The translations under genes were made by a program, and so were the position numbers. From Eubacteriales bacterium (GTDB lineage Bacteria > Bacillota > Clostridia > Christensenellales > SZUA-584): a stretch of 7,197 nt of DNA. The stretch covers positions 1-7,197 of the forward strand of contig JAQTSP010000135.1 of NCBI GenBank assembly GCA_028711205.1, read 5' to 3'. A model generated the notes under the pieces. That model was not told the DNA's origin. It did not search any database and saw nothing but the letters and a program-made list of their open reading frames with translations. Positions within the stretch are counted from its first letter, which is position 1, and each line of letters begins with the position of its first letter. Shown in pieces: positions 1 through 5,820 of this stretch.

Positions 1-132
1 AATTTGTTTGATAGCACAGTCAATGTAGCCTTTGCGTCCCGACGCCTCATAAATTGTTGCGGAAGAATGCGCTTTGAAAGCTTCTACGATTTCTGTATCA
101 GGCCGTATGATTTTTGTTATTACATGTATCAT
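1..132 (-). CDS. RraA-like / HMG aldolase family protein, N-terminal 44 codons (partial)
   Basis: Only the first 44 codons of this minus-strand gene are in the window; it runs off the left edge. The peptide begins MIHVITKIIRPDTEIVEAF and continues through ATIYEASGRKGYIDCAIK. This matches the N-terminal pattern of the RraA-like family (4-hydroxy-4-methyl-2-oxoglutarate aldolase / 'dimethylmenaquinone methyltransferase-like' proteins), which typically have RPD..LV..F....A..YEA.GR.G..D..IKP. Family members cleave or decarboxylate small oxo-acids in the cytoplasm; some only bind RNase E. The catalytic Arg/Asp region lies outside the window, so activity cannot be judged. ATG at 132 is preferred because a GGAG (144-147) lies 11 nt upstream. 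The frame stays open to a GTG at 183, but that codon has no ribosome binding site and sits inside a palindrome. The gene is divergent from the GntR regulator and is probably its target. Confidence 0.72.
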   Translation of the reverse strand, partial: MIHVITKIIRPDTEIVEAFKAHSSATIYEASGRKGYIDCAIKQI

Positions 133-170
133 GTCACAGATATCTCCGTATGGTATATTTGGATCCGGCA

Positions 171-184
171 GGTGATATATCACC
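171..184. promoter_or_regulatory. Perfect 14-bp palindrome, candidate operator
   Basis: GGTGATATATCACC is a perfect inverted repeat. It lies about 10-25 bp downstream of the predicted start of the RraA-like transcript, where a bound dimer would block transcription. FCD-type GntR proteins bind short palindromes as dimers, so the neighbouring regulator is the natural candidate. Binding by that protein is inferred. Confidence 0.5.
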
Positions 185-225
185 TATATTTAATATATAT
201 TAAGATAACATACCTATGTTTAATA
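182..225. repeat. Two 14-bp direct repeats, 30 bp apart, in the divergent promoter
   Basis: ACCTATATTTAATA (182-195) and ACCTATGTTTAATA (212-225) differ at one base and start exactly 30 bp apart, about three helical turns. The similarity extends left to GATA at 174 and at 204, with mismatches between. The second copy overlaps the dyad AACATA-CC-TATGTT (207-220), which fills most of the -35/-10 spacer of the minus-strand promoter. The first copy overlaps the end of the palindrome at 171-184. The arrangement suggests cooperative binding of a dimeric regulator on one face of the helix. Confidence 0.5.
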
Positions 226-230
226 GTCAA
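202..230 (-). promoter_or_regulatory. Promoter of the RraA-like gene
   Basis: Reading the minus strand, a -35 TTGACT (225-230) is followed after exactly 17 bp by TATCTT (202-207). A TG one base upstream of the hexamer makes an extended -10. Transcription would start near 195 and give a leader of about 60 nt. This is a strong sigma-A-type match. The spacer and early leader are occupied by dyads and repeats (171-225), as expected for a repressible promoter. Confidence 0.6.
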
Positions 231-279
231 TAAAATATTAATTTTTTTTATTAATATACTGGTGTAATATCATTGTTTC

Positions 280-288
280 TGTTATAAT
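280..288 (+). promoter_or_regulatory. Extended -10 promoter of the GntR gene
   Basis: TGTTATAAT is a perfect extended -10 (TG-n-TATAAT, hexamer 283-288). There is no good -35 at 16-18 bp, which is typical of extended -10 promoters. Transcription would start near 295, giving a leader of under 20 nt with a short AAAGG (302-306) six bases before the ATG at 313. Confidence 0.5.
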
Positions 289-312
289 AAAAAAAAACTG
301 TAAAGGTTTACT

Positions 313-948
313 ATGAAAAATACTTTAAGCGCTAAAGCATATGATGCTTTAAAGGACAAAATCATCACTCTTCCCAGCGGTTCTTATTTAAGTGCGCGTC
401 AATTTGCGGAAGAAATCGGGATAAGCTATACACCCGTACGTGAAGCTTTTCTGCGTTTACAGCGCGAAGGCGCTATAAGGCAGGTACCGAATGTCGGTTT
501 CTTTGTGGAAACCTTGGATTATTCCGATTTAATTCAAACCTATCAAGTACGCGAGTGCATTGAAGCGTTTGTATTAAACAAGACAATACACCGCTTTACT
601 GAACATCATATTGAAAAGATGCGCGATCTGATCCACAAACAATATGATGCTCTGTCTGCAGAAAAAATATTTGATTATATCAACCTGGACATAGAGTTCC
701 ATGGAATCATGTTTCAGATATATGATAATAAGCACTTGCTCAATCTATACCGCAATGTTCGTGAACAGCGCATGTTTTGTTCCAGCAAAATCGCATTGTC
801 TCTGAATGCTGATGCGATTCATGAACACGAAATGCTCGTTGATCACATCGAATCAGGCAACAAGAAAGAAGCCATCAACGTACTCAATTCGCATATCGAA
901 AACAGCAAACAGCGTATGAGGGATGGTTATATCAACGTTGCAGATTAG
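313..948 (+). CDS. GntR-family transcriptional regulator, FadR/FCD subfamily
   Basis: Cytoplasmic DNA-binding regulator of 211 residues, full length for the FadR/FCD group. Residues ~7-66 form the GntR winged helix: a first helix AYDALKDKII, the recognition region FAEEIGISYTPVREAFLRLQ, and the wing around IRQVPNVGFFV. Residues ~70-205 are the all-helical FCD ligand domain. Its usual metal-binding set is visible as D126 and H130 (DIEFH), H172 (EHEML) and H194, with the conserved VRE at 79-81. FCD proteins usually sense a carboxylic or sugar acid, often through a bound divalent metal, and repress adjacent catabolic genes. The gene is divergent from an RraA-like aldolase across a 180-bp spacer rich in dyads, so repression of that gene and possibly autoregulation are likely. 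The inducer cannot be told from sequence. Its codons are more AT-rich than those of the next gene. Confidence 0.93.
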   Translation: MKNTLSAKAYDALKDKIITLPSGSYLSARQFAEEIGISYTPVREAFLRLQREGAIRQVPNVGFFVETLDYSDLIQTYQVRECIEAFVLNKTIHRFTEHHIEKMRDLIHKQYDALSAEKIFDYINLDIEFHGIMFQIYDNKHLLNLYRNVREQRMFCSSKIALSLNADAIHEHEMLVDHIESGNKKEAINVLNSHIENSKQRMRDGYINVAD

Positions 949-1030
949 CAGACTGCATTGGTAGCACTTCAGATATCATTATCAAGTCTCATTAAATAAT
1001 GTTGCAATTTTCAAACGTTTCGCTCATTAT

Positions 1031-1059
1031 TTGCAATATTTTACGTTTTGTTGTATATA
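1031..1059 (+). promoter_or_regulatory. Candidate promoter of the glycosyltransferase-acyltransferase gene
   Basis: TTGCAA (1031-1036), a 17-bp spacer and TATATA (1054-1059) form a plausible sigma-A promoter; the -10 region continues as alternating TA, with TATAAT at 1060-1065. Transcription from here would start near 1066 and give a leader of roughly 110 nt that contains the 51-bp repeat at 1093-1143. A second TTGCAA occurs 29 bp upstream (1002-1007). Confidence 0.4.
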
Positions 1060-1092
1060 TATAATATATAATTTTTTATCGGGTTTCTTTAA

Positions 1093-1143
1093 TAAACGTG
1101 AAGGGAGGATCGTTTAATAAAGGTTAACCGCACTCATAATTAT
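1093..1143 (+). repeat. 51-bp direct repeat, copy 1
   Basis: This sequence recurs at 5229-5279 in the same orientation with 47 of 51 bases identical and no gaps. It starts TAAACGTGAAGGGAGGATCG and contains the palindrome GGTTAACC (1122-1129) followed by GCACTCAT. In this copy TAAACG (1093-1098) and CGTTTA (1111-1116) also form a 6-bp dyad, but the T-to-C change in copy 2 breaks that pairing, so the dyad may not matter. It ends 31 bp before the ATG of the glycosyltransferase gene, between the predicted promoter and the coding region. It matches no riboswitch class I recognise. Confidence 0.8.
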
Positions 1144-1174
1144 TTTATTACTTATCCTTTATTAATTATTAAAA

Positions 1175-3052
1175 ATGAAAATCGCTATTATCATGGACCA
1201 GTACGATAACCAAAACAACGGGACCACTGTTTCTGCTGCGCGTTATACCGCGCGCCTTCGGGAAAGAGGGCACGAGGTGCGCATCGTCGCGACGGGGAAA
1301 CCGGGGCCGGACAAATTCGTCGTGCCGCCCGCAAACCTCGGCCCCATCGGTCCGCTGATCGCGTCCCAGGGCATGGCGTTCGGCCGGCCTGACGATGCCG
1401 TGATCAGAGCGGCTCTCGACGGCGTCGACATCGTCCACCTGTACCTGCCGTTCAAGCTGTGCATGAGGACGCGGCGCATCGCAAAAGAGATGGGCATACC
1501 ACACATGGCGGCGTTTCACTGCCAGCCTGAAAATGTCACCTACAGCATGGGCTTAAGGCGCCTTAAGTTCGTTCCGCACCTCTTATACCATTGGTTCCGG
1601 CGCCGTTTCTACCGTTATATCCGCAACATACACTGCCCTTCCCCCTTTATCGCCGATCAGTTAAAAAGGCACAGATACAAGGCCCATCTGCACGTGATAT
1701 CGAACGGCGTGGACGAGACCTTTGTGCCTATGGATATCAAAAAACCGGCGGAATGGCAGGACAAATTTGTCATCACGATGGTCGGGCGGCTGTCGATGGA
1801 AAAACGCCAGGACCTCGTGATCAAAGCGGCGATGCGTTCAAAATACCGCGACAGCATACAGCTCGTATTTCTGGGCAACGGCCCAAAAAAAAAGTACTAC
1901 GAGCGTTTGGGGAAAAAGCTAAAAAACAAGCCGGTATTCAAATACGTGAGCAAACAAGAGCTTATGCACCTCTATAACCAGAGCGACCTTTACGTCCATG
2001 CCGCCGAGGCGGAGGTCGAATCCATCGTCTGTATCGAAGCGATCACGTGCGGGCTCGTGCCCGTTATCGCCGACGCGAAGATGAGCGCGGCGAAGCAGTT
2101 CGCACTTGATCAGCGCAGCCTGTTCAAAAGCGGGAGCGCGCAAAGCCTTGCGGACAGTATCGATTACTGGATAGAGCATCCTGAAGAAAAAGCGGATATG
2201 AAACAGGCGTATCTCGACAGTGCCAAAGAATATACCCTCGAAAAGTCGATAGACCAGATCGAGATGGTGTTCCGCCGTGTGATCGCTCAGCAGCGCAAAA
2301 AACAGCTGGCCCCGAACGACCCGCACCGCCACGTCTTCCATATGCCGACGCCCTTTGTCTACGACGTGGATGAAAATTTCCGGTTTGTCAACCGCAACAT
2401 ATTCTTCCGCCTTGGCTCGGCAATGGTGTTTTATCTGATCGGCATACCGCTGCTCACGATCGTGGCGCGATTGTTTTATGGCCTGAAGATGACCGAAAAA
2501 AAGAATCTGCGGTATCTGAAAGGCGGCGCCGTCACCGTGACCAACCATGTGCACGTTCTCGATTCGCCGATGGTGGCCTGCACGCTGTTTCCGCGCAAAC
2601 CGCTGTTTGCCTCCCTCAAATCCAATTTCGAAATACCCGTCGTGCGCCGTCTCGTACGGCTTTTGGGCGGCGTGCCGATACCAGAGTCGCCAAAAGCGCT
2701 GCACGCATTCATGGAAAGCATGAGGCGCCAGCTGCAAAAAGGGCGCATCGTCCATTTTTACCCCGAGGCGTCGCTGTGGCCGTGGCACGAGGAGCTGCGC
2801 CCCTTCAAAAACGGGGCTTTTCATCTGGCCGTCAAATCGGGCGTGCCCGTCGTTCCGATGGTATTCACGTTTCGCGAACCCGGGTGGCCCTTATCGATGT
2901 GGCACAAAAAGCCGCTTGTCACGATGAAGATCGGCCGGCCGGAATATCCCGCAAAGCAGGGCAGCGACAGACACCGTATATCAAAAATGCGCGACGCCGT
3001 TCAGTATTCCATGGAGAACATGCTGAGCGAGAATAAAAAAACCGCATCCTGA
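1175..3052 (+). CDS. Fusion of family-4 glycosyltransferase and PlsC-type acyltransferase
   Basis: A 625-residue two-domain enzyme. Residues ~1-370 are a GT-B glycosyltransferase of family 4: acceptor-side loop NNGTTVSAARY (14-24), the domain-joining SNGVDETF (176-183), donor-site VGRLSMEKRQD (203-213, with R205 and K210), and the EX7E motif at E280/E288 followed by CGLVPVI. Residues ~414-436 are hydrophobic and likely embed in the membrane. Residues ~440-590 are an LPLAT/PlsC acyltransferase with NHVHVLD (457-463, the NHX4D catalytic motif), GGVPIPES (498-505), FYPEAS (528-533, where the usual PEG is PEA) and VPVVPMVF (557-564). It probably glycosylates a lipid and acylates the product or a related acceptor at the inner membrane face, comparable in logic to the separate PimA/PimB and PatA steps of mannoside lipid synthesis. 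That substrate analogy is inference. The start has no clear Shine-Dalgarno (AT-rich TTAATTATTAAAA precedes the ATG), yet M1 opens the first beta strand correctly. Confidence 0.88.
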   Translation: MKIAIIMDQYDNQNNGTTVSAARYTARLRERGHEVRIVATGKPGPDKFVVPPANLGPIGPLIASQGMAFGRPDDAVIRAALDGVDIVHLYLPFKLCMRTRRIAKEMGIPHMAAFHCQPENVTYSMGLRRLKFVPHLLYHWFRRRFYRYIRNIHCPSPFIADQLKRHRYKAHLHVISNGVDETFVPMDIKKPAEWQDKFVITMVGRLSMEKRQDLVIKAAMRSKYRDSIQLVFLGNGPKKKYYERLGKKLKNKPVFKYVSKQELMHLYNQSDLYVHAAEAEVESIVCIEAITCGLVPVIADAKMSAAKQFALDQRSLFKSGSAQSLADSIDYWIEHPEEKADMKQAYLDSAKEYTLEKSIDQIEMVFRRVIAQQRKKQLAPNDPHRHVFHMPTPFVYDVDENFRFVNRNIFFRLGSAMVFYLIGIPLLTIVARLFYGLKMTEKKNLRYLKGGAVTVTNHVHVLDSPMVACTLFPRKPLFASLKSNFEIPVVRRLVRLLGGVPIPESPKALHAFMESMRRQLQKGRIVHFYPEASLWPWHEELRPFKNGAFHLAVKSGVPVVPMVFTFREPGWPLSMWHKKPLVTMKIGRPEYPAKQGSDRHRISKMRDAVQYSMENMLSENKKTAS

Positions 3053-3118
3053 CCCGCGCTGTCTCATGGTCTCGACATACGGAATCAAAATACCGATGAT
3101 TGTGTCAGAGGCTGATGC

Positions 3119-3161
3119 AAAAAAACCAGCATTCCGTGTTATCGCCGCGGAATGCTGGTTT
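3119..3161 (-). terminator. Intrinsic terminator between the convergent genes
   Basis: AAACCAGCATTCCG (3123-3136) and CGGAATGCTGGTTT (3148-3161) pair perfectly over 14 bp around an 11-nt loop. Read on the minus strand, the stem is followed by seven Ts (3119-3125 on the complement), so it is a textbook terminator for the 648-residue gene ending at 3193. On the plus strand only three Ts follow, so it may stop transcription of the glycosyltransferase gene less efficiently. Confidence 0.85.
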
Positions 3162-3192
3162 CATATCCCTGTTGTGGCCTTTTGCCTGCCGG

Positions 3193-5139
3193 TCAGGCGT
3201 CCTCTTCGAGACCCATTATCTGCCTGTATTCTTTTCTGAGTGTGTTAAAGTTGTCATAATGCTCCTGATAATCACTTTTAGCACCCGAAGCCTTTGAATC
3301 ATACTCTTGTGCTTTGGCCATCGCCTCATCCCCCAAATCAGCATAAAAACCTGCTGTTGCATAATCCTCTACAAGAAAGAAATAATAAAAGACTTGTCCC
3401 CAATACCAATCATAATCACCCCAGTAACCGTTTGCGGTACTTTTATTCGATGAATATACTGCATAATCCTTCAAATATTCAATATATTCGTCCAGTGCCT
3501 CGGTGCGTTTTTCGAGCGCTGTTTTATAATCCGCGATAAGCTGCGTAAAATCTTCCGGCACCTCGGTTTCAAAAACCGTTGTAATCATGACTTCGTTCTG
3601 CGCTAAGACCTCACCGATCTTTGCCTGCTTCTCGCTGTTCGACAACTCTTTATCCTTAATCGTATTGTCGATCTCCTCCTCCATAGACTCACTCGCTGTG
3701 AGTATCTCGTCCATCGCCGTGATAAACAGCGATATGTCATTGAGCGCCTTCGCTTCGTCGCTCAGTACAAAAACGTTAATATCGACTTTATTTATAACCT
3801 GACTGTATAATGCGTTTTCGTTGACACCCTCAATTTCACTCTTTATTACGCCCAGTTGTTCATATTGTCTGGCAAGATACGCAACCTTAAGTTTAAGCCC
3901 CTCTCCACTCTCCCCCGTGTTCGATATCAGCGCCTCATTTAAATCGGCAACCTTTTTCTCGATCGGTTTTATCTCCGAATAATAATCGATACACGCATCG
4001 ATGCATGTCTGAACATCATCAATGCAGGTATAAATATAATCGCTGCAGCCATAAAGATCATCCGGCATTACAAGTGAGTCAAATATAAATTTGATCCTTG
4101 CGGGTTCTCCGTCGTAGTCATTAAACCGCGCAATCACTTCATCGACAGTGTTTTCTGTCGTCTTGGTGATGATACAGATATTCTGTTTAAGCTCGGATAT
4201 ACTGTATAACACATCTTCAACATCGCCGATCTGCGCCAATCTGGTTTGTGCATCGGCCTCAAGCTTGTTGATGCCTAAATCCTCTGCCTTCTTCTTATCA
4301 AATAGTACAAAAACATAGTCTTTGCTTTCGTTTAACACGTTGAGTTCTTCTCTGTATACAGCATAATCAGCAAGCGTCTTCTGGTACAGAGCCAGTGTTT
4401 GCATAAACATGGCGGACTCCTGATTAAATCCATCATCCAATATAGACTGATACGATTGGACGCGTTGTTCAAGCGTGGCAATATTTTTATTATACGCCTC
4501 GGTCTGAGTGATAATGGAATATGTAACAAAACCGACACACCCTAAAACGAGTAAACCAGCAGCCATTAAGCCGATCAACAGCAGCGGTTTTTCACCAAGG
4601 CGTTTCTGCCAGCCTTTCTTTGATTCCGCGGGTATGCTCTGCTGCATTTCCTCTTTTTCGAGCACCATGGCTTCGGCAACTGCCGGCTCCATAACCTCGG
4701 CTGCCGCTGGCTCCATGGCTTGGGTTTCTATACCCTCCTGTCCGCCGTCTAAATCTGATTCCTTCTTTTTTTGAAACAGCTTTTTGAAGAGCCCTGTTTT
4801 TTTCTCAGCCGGAGCACTTTGCTGTATTGCCGCGTCCTGCGTCTTCGAATTTTCGTTTATTTCTGTCTTTTTATTTTTATTTAATAACTTTTTTAAAAAG
4901 CCTTCTTTTTTGCCGACCCGTTTGCCTGCCGGCGAAGCCATTTCCTGTACGATATCAGTGGCAGAAGCTGTCTCCTTTTTCTTTTTACCAAACCCTTTCA
5001 AAAGGCTCTTTTTCTTCGGGGGCGTTTCTTCTGCTTGGCCTGCATCTTTTTGCAAACCGGCTTCATCTGCATCCTTAAAGTTTGGCGAATCAGTTTCTGT
5101 AAAAGTCTCGCGTTTTGTCTTTTTTTTCTTACCCCGCAT
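3193..5139 (-). CDS. Single-pass membrane protein with repeated basic amphipathic motifs, unknown function
   Basis: I do not recognise this 648-residue protein. Residues 1-183 are polar, low-complexity and presumably cytoplasmic. They carry a basic motif three times: SLLKGFGKKKKE (45-56), GFLKKLLNKNKK (80-91) and GLFKKLFQKKKE (116-127), spaced 35 and 36 residues apart. A degenerate fourth copy, KKGWQKRLGEK (174-184), follows. An 8-residue Glu/Ala/Pro repeat (MEPAAAEV, MEPAVAEA) fills 142-157. One transmembrane helix spans ~185-210 and, with Lys/Arg-rich sequence before it, predicts an outside C-terminus. Residues 211-565 are acidic, helical and probably coiled-coil, with cysteines in the CSDY/CIDD/CIDACIDY stretch (365-383). 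An unusual Trp/Tyr-rich patch, GYWGDYDWYWGQVFYYFF (571-588), precedes the last helix. The start is supported by GAAGGAG seven bases upstream. A scaffold or envelope-sensing role is possible but not shown. The gene converges on the glycosyltransferase gene. Confidence 0.85.
   Translation of the reverse strand: MRGKKKKTKRETFTETDSPNFKDADEAGLQKDAGQAEETPPKKKSLLKGFGKKKKETASATDIVQEMASPAGKRVGKKEGFLKKLLNKNKKTEINENSKTQDAAIQQSAPAEKKTGLFKKLFQKKKESDLDGGQEGIETQAMEPAAAEVMEPAVAEAMVLEKEEMQQSIPAESKKGWQKRLGEKPLLLIGLMAAGLLVLGCVGFVTYSIITQTEAYNKNIATLEQRVQSYQSILDDGFNQESAMFMQTLALYQKTLADYAVYREELNVLNESKDYVFVLFDKKKAEDLGINKLEADAQTRLAQIGDVEDVLYSISELKQNICIITKTTENTVDEVIARFNDYDGEPARIKFIFDSLVMPDDLYGCSDYIYTCIDDVQTCIDACIDYYSEIKPIEKKVADLNEALISNTGESGEGLKLKVAYLARQYEQLGVIKSEIEGVNENALYSQVINKVDINVFVLSDEAKALNDISLFITAMDEILTASESMEEEIDNTIKDKELSNSEKQAKIGEVLAQNEVMITTVFETEVPEDFTQLIADYKTALEKRTEALDEYIEYLKDYAVYSSNKSTANGYWGDYDWYWGQVFYYFFLVEDYATAGFYADLGDEAMAKAQEYDSKASGAKSDYQEHYDNFNTLRKEYRQIMGLEEDA
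4665..4724 (-). repeat. 24-bp tandem repeat inside the membrane-protein gene
   Basis: Two adjacent 24-bp units (4665-4688 and 4689-4712) begin CCATGGCTTCGG and CCATAACCTCGG and both end in GGCT. A partial third unit starts with CCATGGCTT at 4713. On the coding strand they encode the 8-residue units MEPAAAEV and MEPAVAEA. The length is a multiple of three, so copy-number change would keep the frame and only alter the linker before the membrane helix. Confidence 0.6.
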
Positions 5140-5161
5140 TGCCGTTCTCCTTCGACAAATA

Positions 5162-5218
5162 TGTTATATTATATCATAATTAGTAATATTATGTCTACTT
5201 GTTATATTATATCATTAT
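5162..5218. repeat. Two 19-bp direct repeats containing duplicated -10 sequences
   Basis: The sequences at 5162-5180 and 5200-5218 both begin TGTTATATTATATCAT and match at 18 of 19 positions, starting 38 bp apart. Each carries TGATATAAT on the minus strand, so the extended -10 of the membrane-protein gene is duplicated. The upstream copy has no good -35. The pair could be tandem promoters or binding sites for a regulator. Confidence 0.6.
5168..5197 (-). promoter_or_regulatory. Promoter of the 648-residue membrane protein gene
   Basis: On the minus strand, TAGACA (5192-5197) is followed after 18 bp by TATAAT (5168-5173) with an upstream TG, a consensus extended -10. The start would be near 5161, giving a leader of about 22 nt with a strong GAAGGAG (5147-5153). 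A 6-bp dyad, CATAAT (5175-5180) and ATTATG (5188-5193), lies in the spacer and partly overlaps the -35. Confidence 0.6.
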
Positions 5219-5228
5219 CTTGCAAAGG

Positions 5229-5279
5229 TAAACGTGAAGGGATGATCGCTTAACAAAGGTTAACCGCACTCATCATTAT
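5229..5279 (+). repeat. 51-bp direct repeat, copy 2
   Basis: This is the second copy of the element at 1093-1143, with four substitutions and no gaps. GGTTAACC (5258-5265) and the following GCACTCAT are conserved. Here it lies 90 bp upstream of the minus-strand membrane-protein ATG and 128 bp upstream of the CBS-protein ATG, ahead of the best CBS promoter. It is therefore not obviously in a leader, unlike copy 1. The similarity stops sharply at both ends. Confidence 0.8.
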
Positions 5280-5319
5280 GCAATTCATCTTTTTTGTGTG
5301 CTGTTAAGCGGTTTGGCAG

Positions 5320-5349
5320 TTGATTCCGCATCCATAGATATGGTATGAT
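5320..5349 (+). promoter_or_regulatory. Promoter of the CBS-domain gene
   Basis: TTGATT (5320-5325), an 18-bp spacer and TATGAT (5344-5349) preceded by TGG form an extended -10 promoter. Transcription would start near 5356, about 50 nt before the ATG at 5407. The 51-bp repeat ends about 40 bp upstream of this -35, a position suited to an activator or a distal operator. Confidence 0.5.
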
Positions 5350-5406
5350 AAATGATAGATTATTCAGCTGTGCATACACACAAAAACACAGTGAAAATGG
5401 AGCAAA

Positions 5407-5820
5407 ATGAATATACTCTTTTTTTTAAAGCCGAAGGCCGACATTGTCTATATATTCGATCACTTCACTTTACGGCGGGCCATAGAAAAAATGAAGAACT
5501 GCGGATATACGGCGATTCCCGTTATAGACAACGATGGCAAATACGCGGGAACGCTGAGCGAGGGTGACCTCCTGTGGGCGGTTATTGACTACAACGCTTT
5601 TGACAACAAAACCAAAGAACAGCATCGTATAAAGGATATCCTCAAGAGCCGGCAGAACACCCCTGTCAATGTCAATGCGACGATCCAGGATTTGCTGCTG
5701 ATGGCCATGAACCAGAACTTTATTCCCGTGACAGACGACCGCGGCCTGTTTATCGGCATCGTCACACGCAGGGATATTCTGCAATACTACTGCGACAAAA
5801 TTATTAAGGGGAACGAGTAA
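5407..5820 (+). CDS. Two-CBS-domain protein (Bateman module)
   Basis: A 137-residue soluble protein made only of a CBS pair, with no attached enzyme or transporter domain. CBS1 spans about 3-60 (TLRRAIEKM, GYTAIPVID, GTLSEGDLLW) and CBS2 about 76-131 (ATIQDLLLMAM, NFIPVTDD, GIVTRRDIL). The G-x-[LV]-[ST]-x-x-D signatures typical of nucleotide-binding sites are present in both (GTLSEGD 48-54, GIVTRRD 117-123), so an adenine nucleotide such as ATP, AMP or a dinucleotide is a likely ligand. Stand-alone proteins opening MNI.FFL.PK are, to my knowledge, common in Clostridia; their partners are mostly unknown. The start is fixed by GGAG (5399-5402) four bases before the ATG. It is divergent from the membrane-protein gene across 267 bp and convergent with the Rieske oxidoreductase gene. 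Confidence 0.9.
   Translation: MNILFFLKPKADIVYIFDHFTLRRAIEKMKNCGYTAIPVIDNDGKYAGTLSEGDLLWAVIDYNAFDNKTKEQHRIKDILKSRQNTPVNVNATIQDLLLMAMNQNFIPVTDDRGLFIGIVTRRDILQYYCDKIIKGNE

Noticed and set aside
133..183. Longer RraA-like product from a GTG at 183
   Set aside because: The frame is open, but the GTG has no Shine-Dalgarno, falls inside the palindrome at 171-184, and family members begin close to the ATG at 132.
994..1032. AAATAATG...CATTATTT inverted repeat as a terminator of the GntR gene
   Set aside because: The arms are eight AT-rich bases around a 23-nt loop and no T-run follows, so it is not a convincing terminator.
1919..2824. A 301-codon open frame on the minus strand opposite the glycosyltransferase-acyltransferase gene
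   Set aside because: It is His/Arg-rich without recognisable motifs, has no ribosome binding site, and lies wholly inside a gene with clear conserved motifs on the other strand. It is a by-product of high GC at codon positions.
1093..5279. CRISPR array or insertion-sequence ends for the 51-bp repeats
   Set aside because: There are only two copies 4.1 kb apart with genes between them, no regular spacers, no inverted orientation of the copies, and no transposase or integrase in the block.
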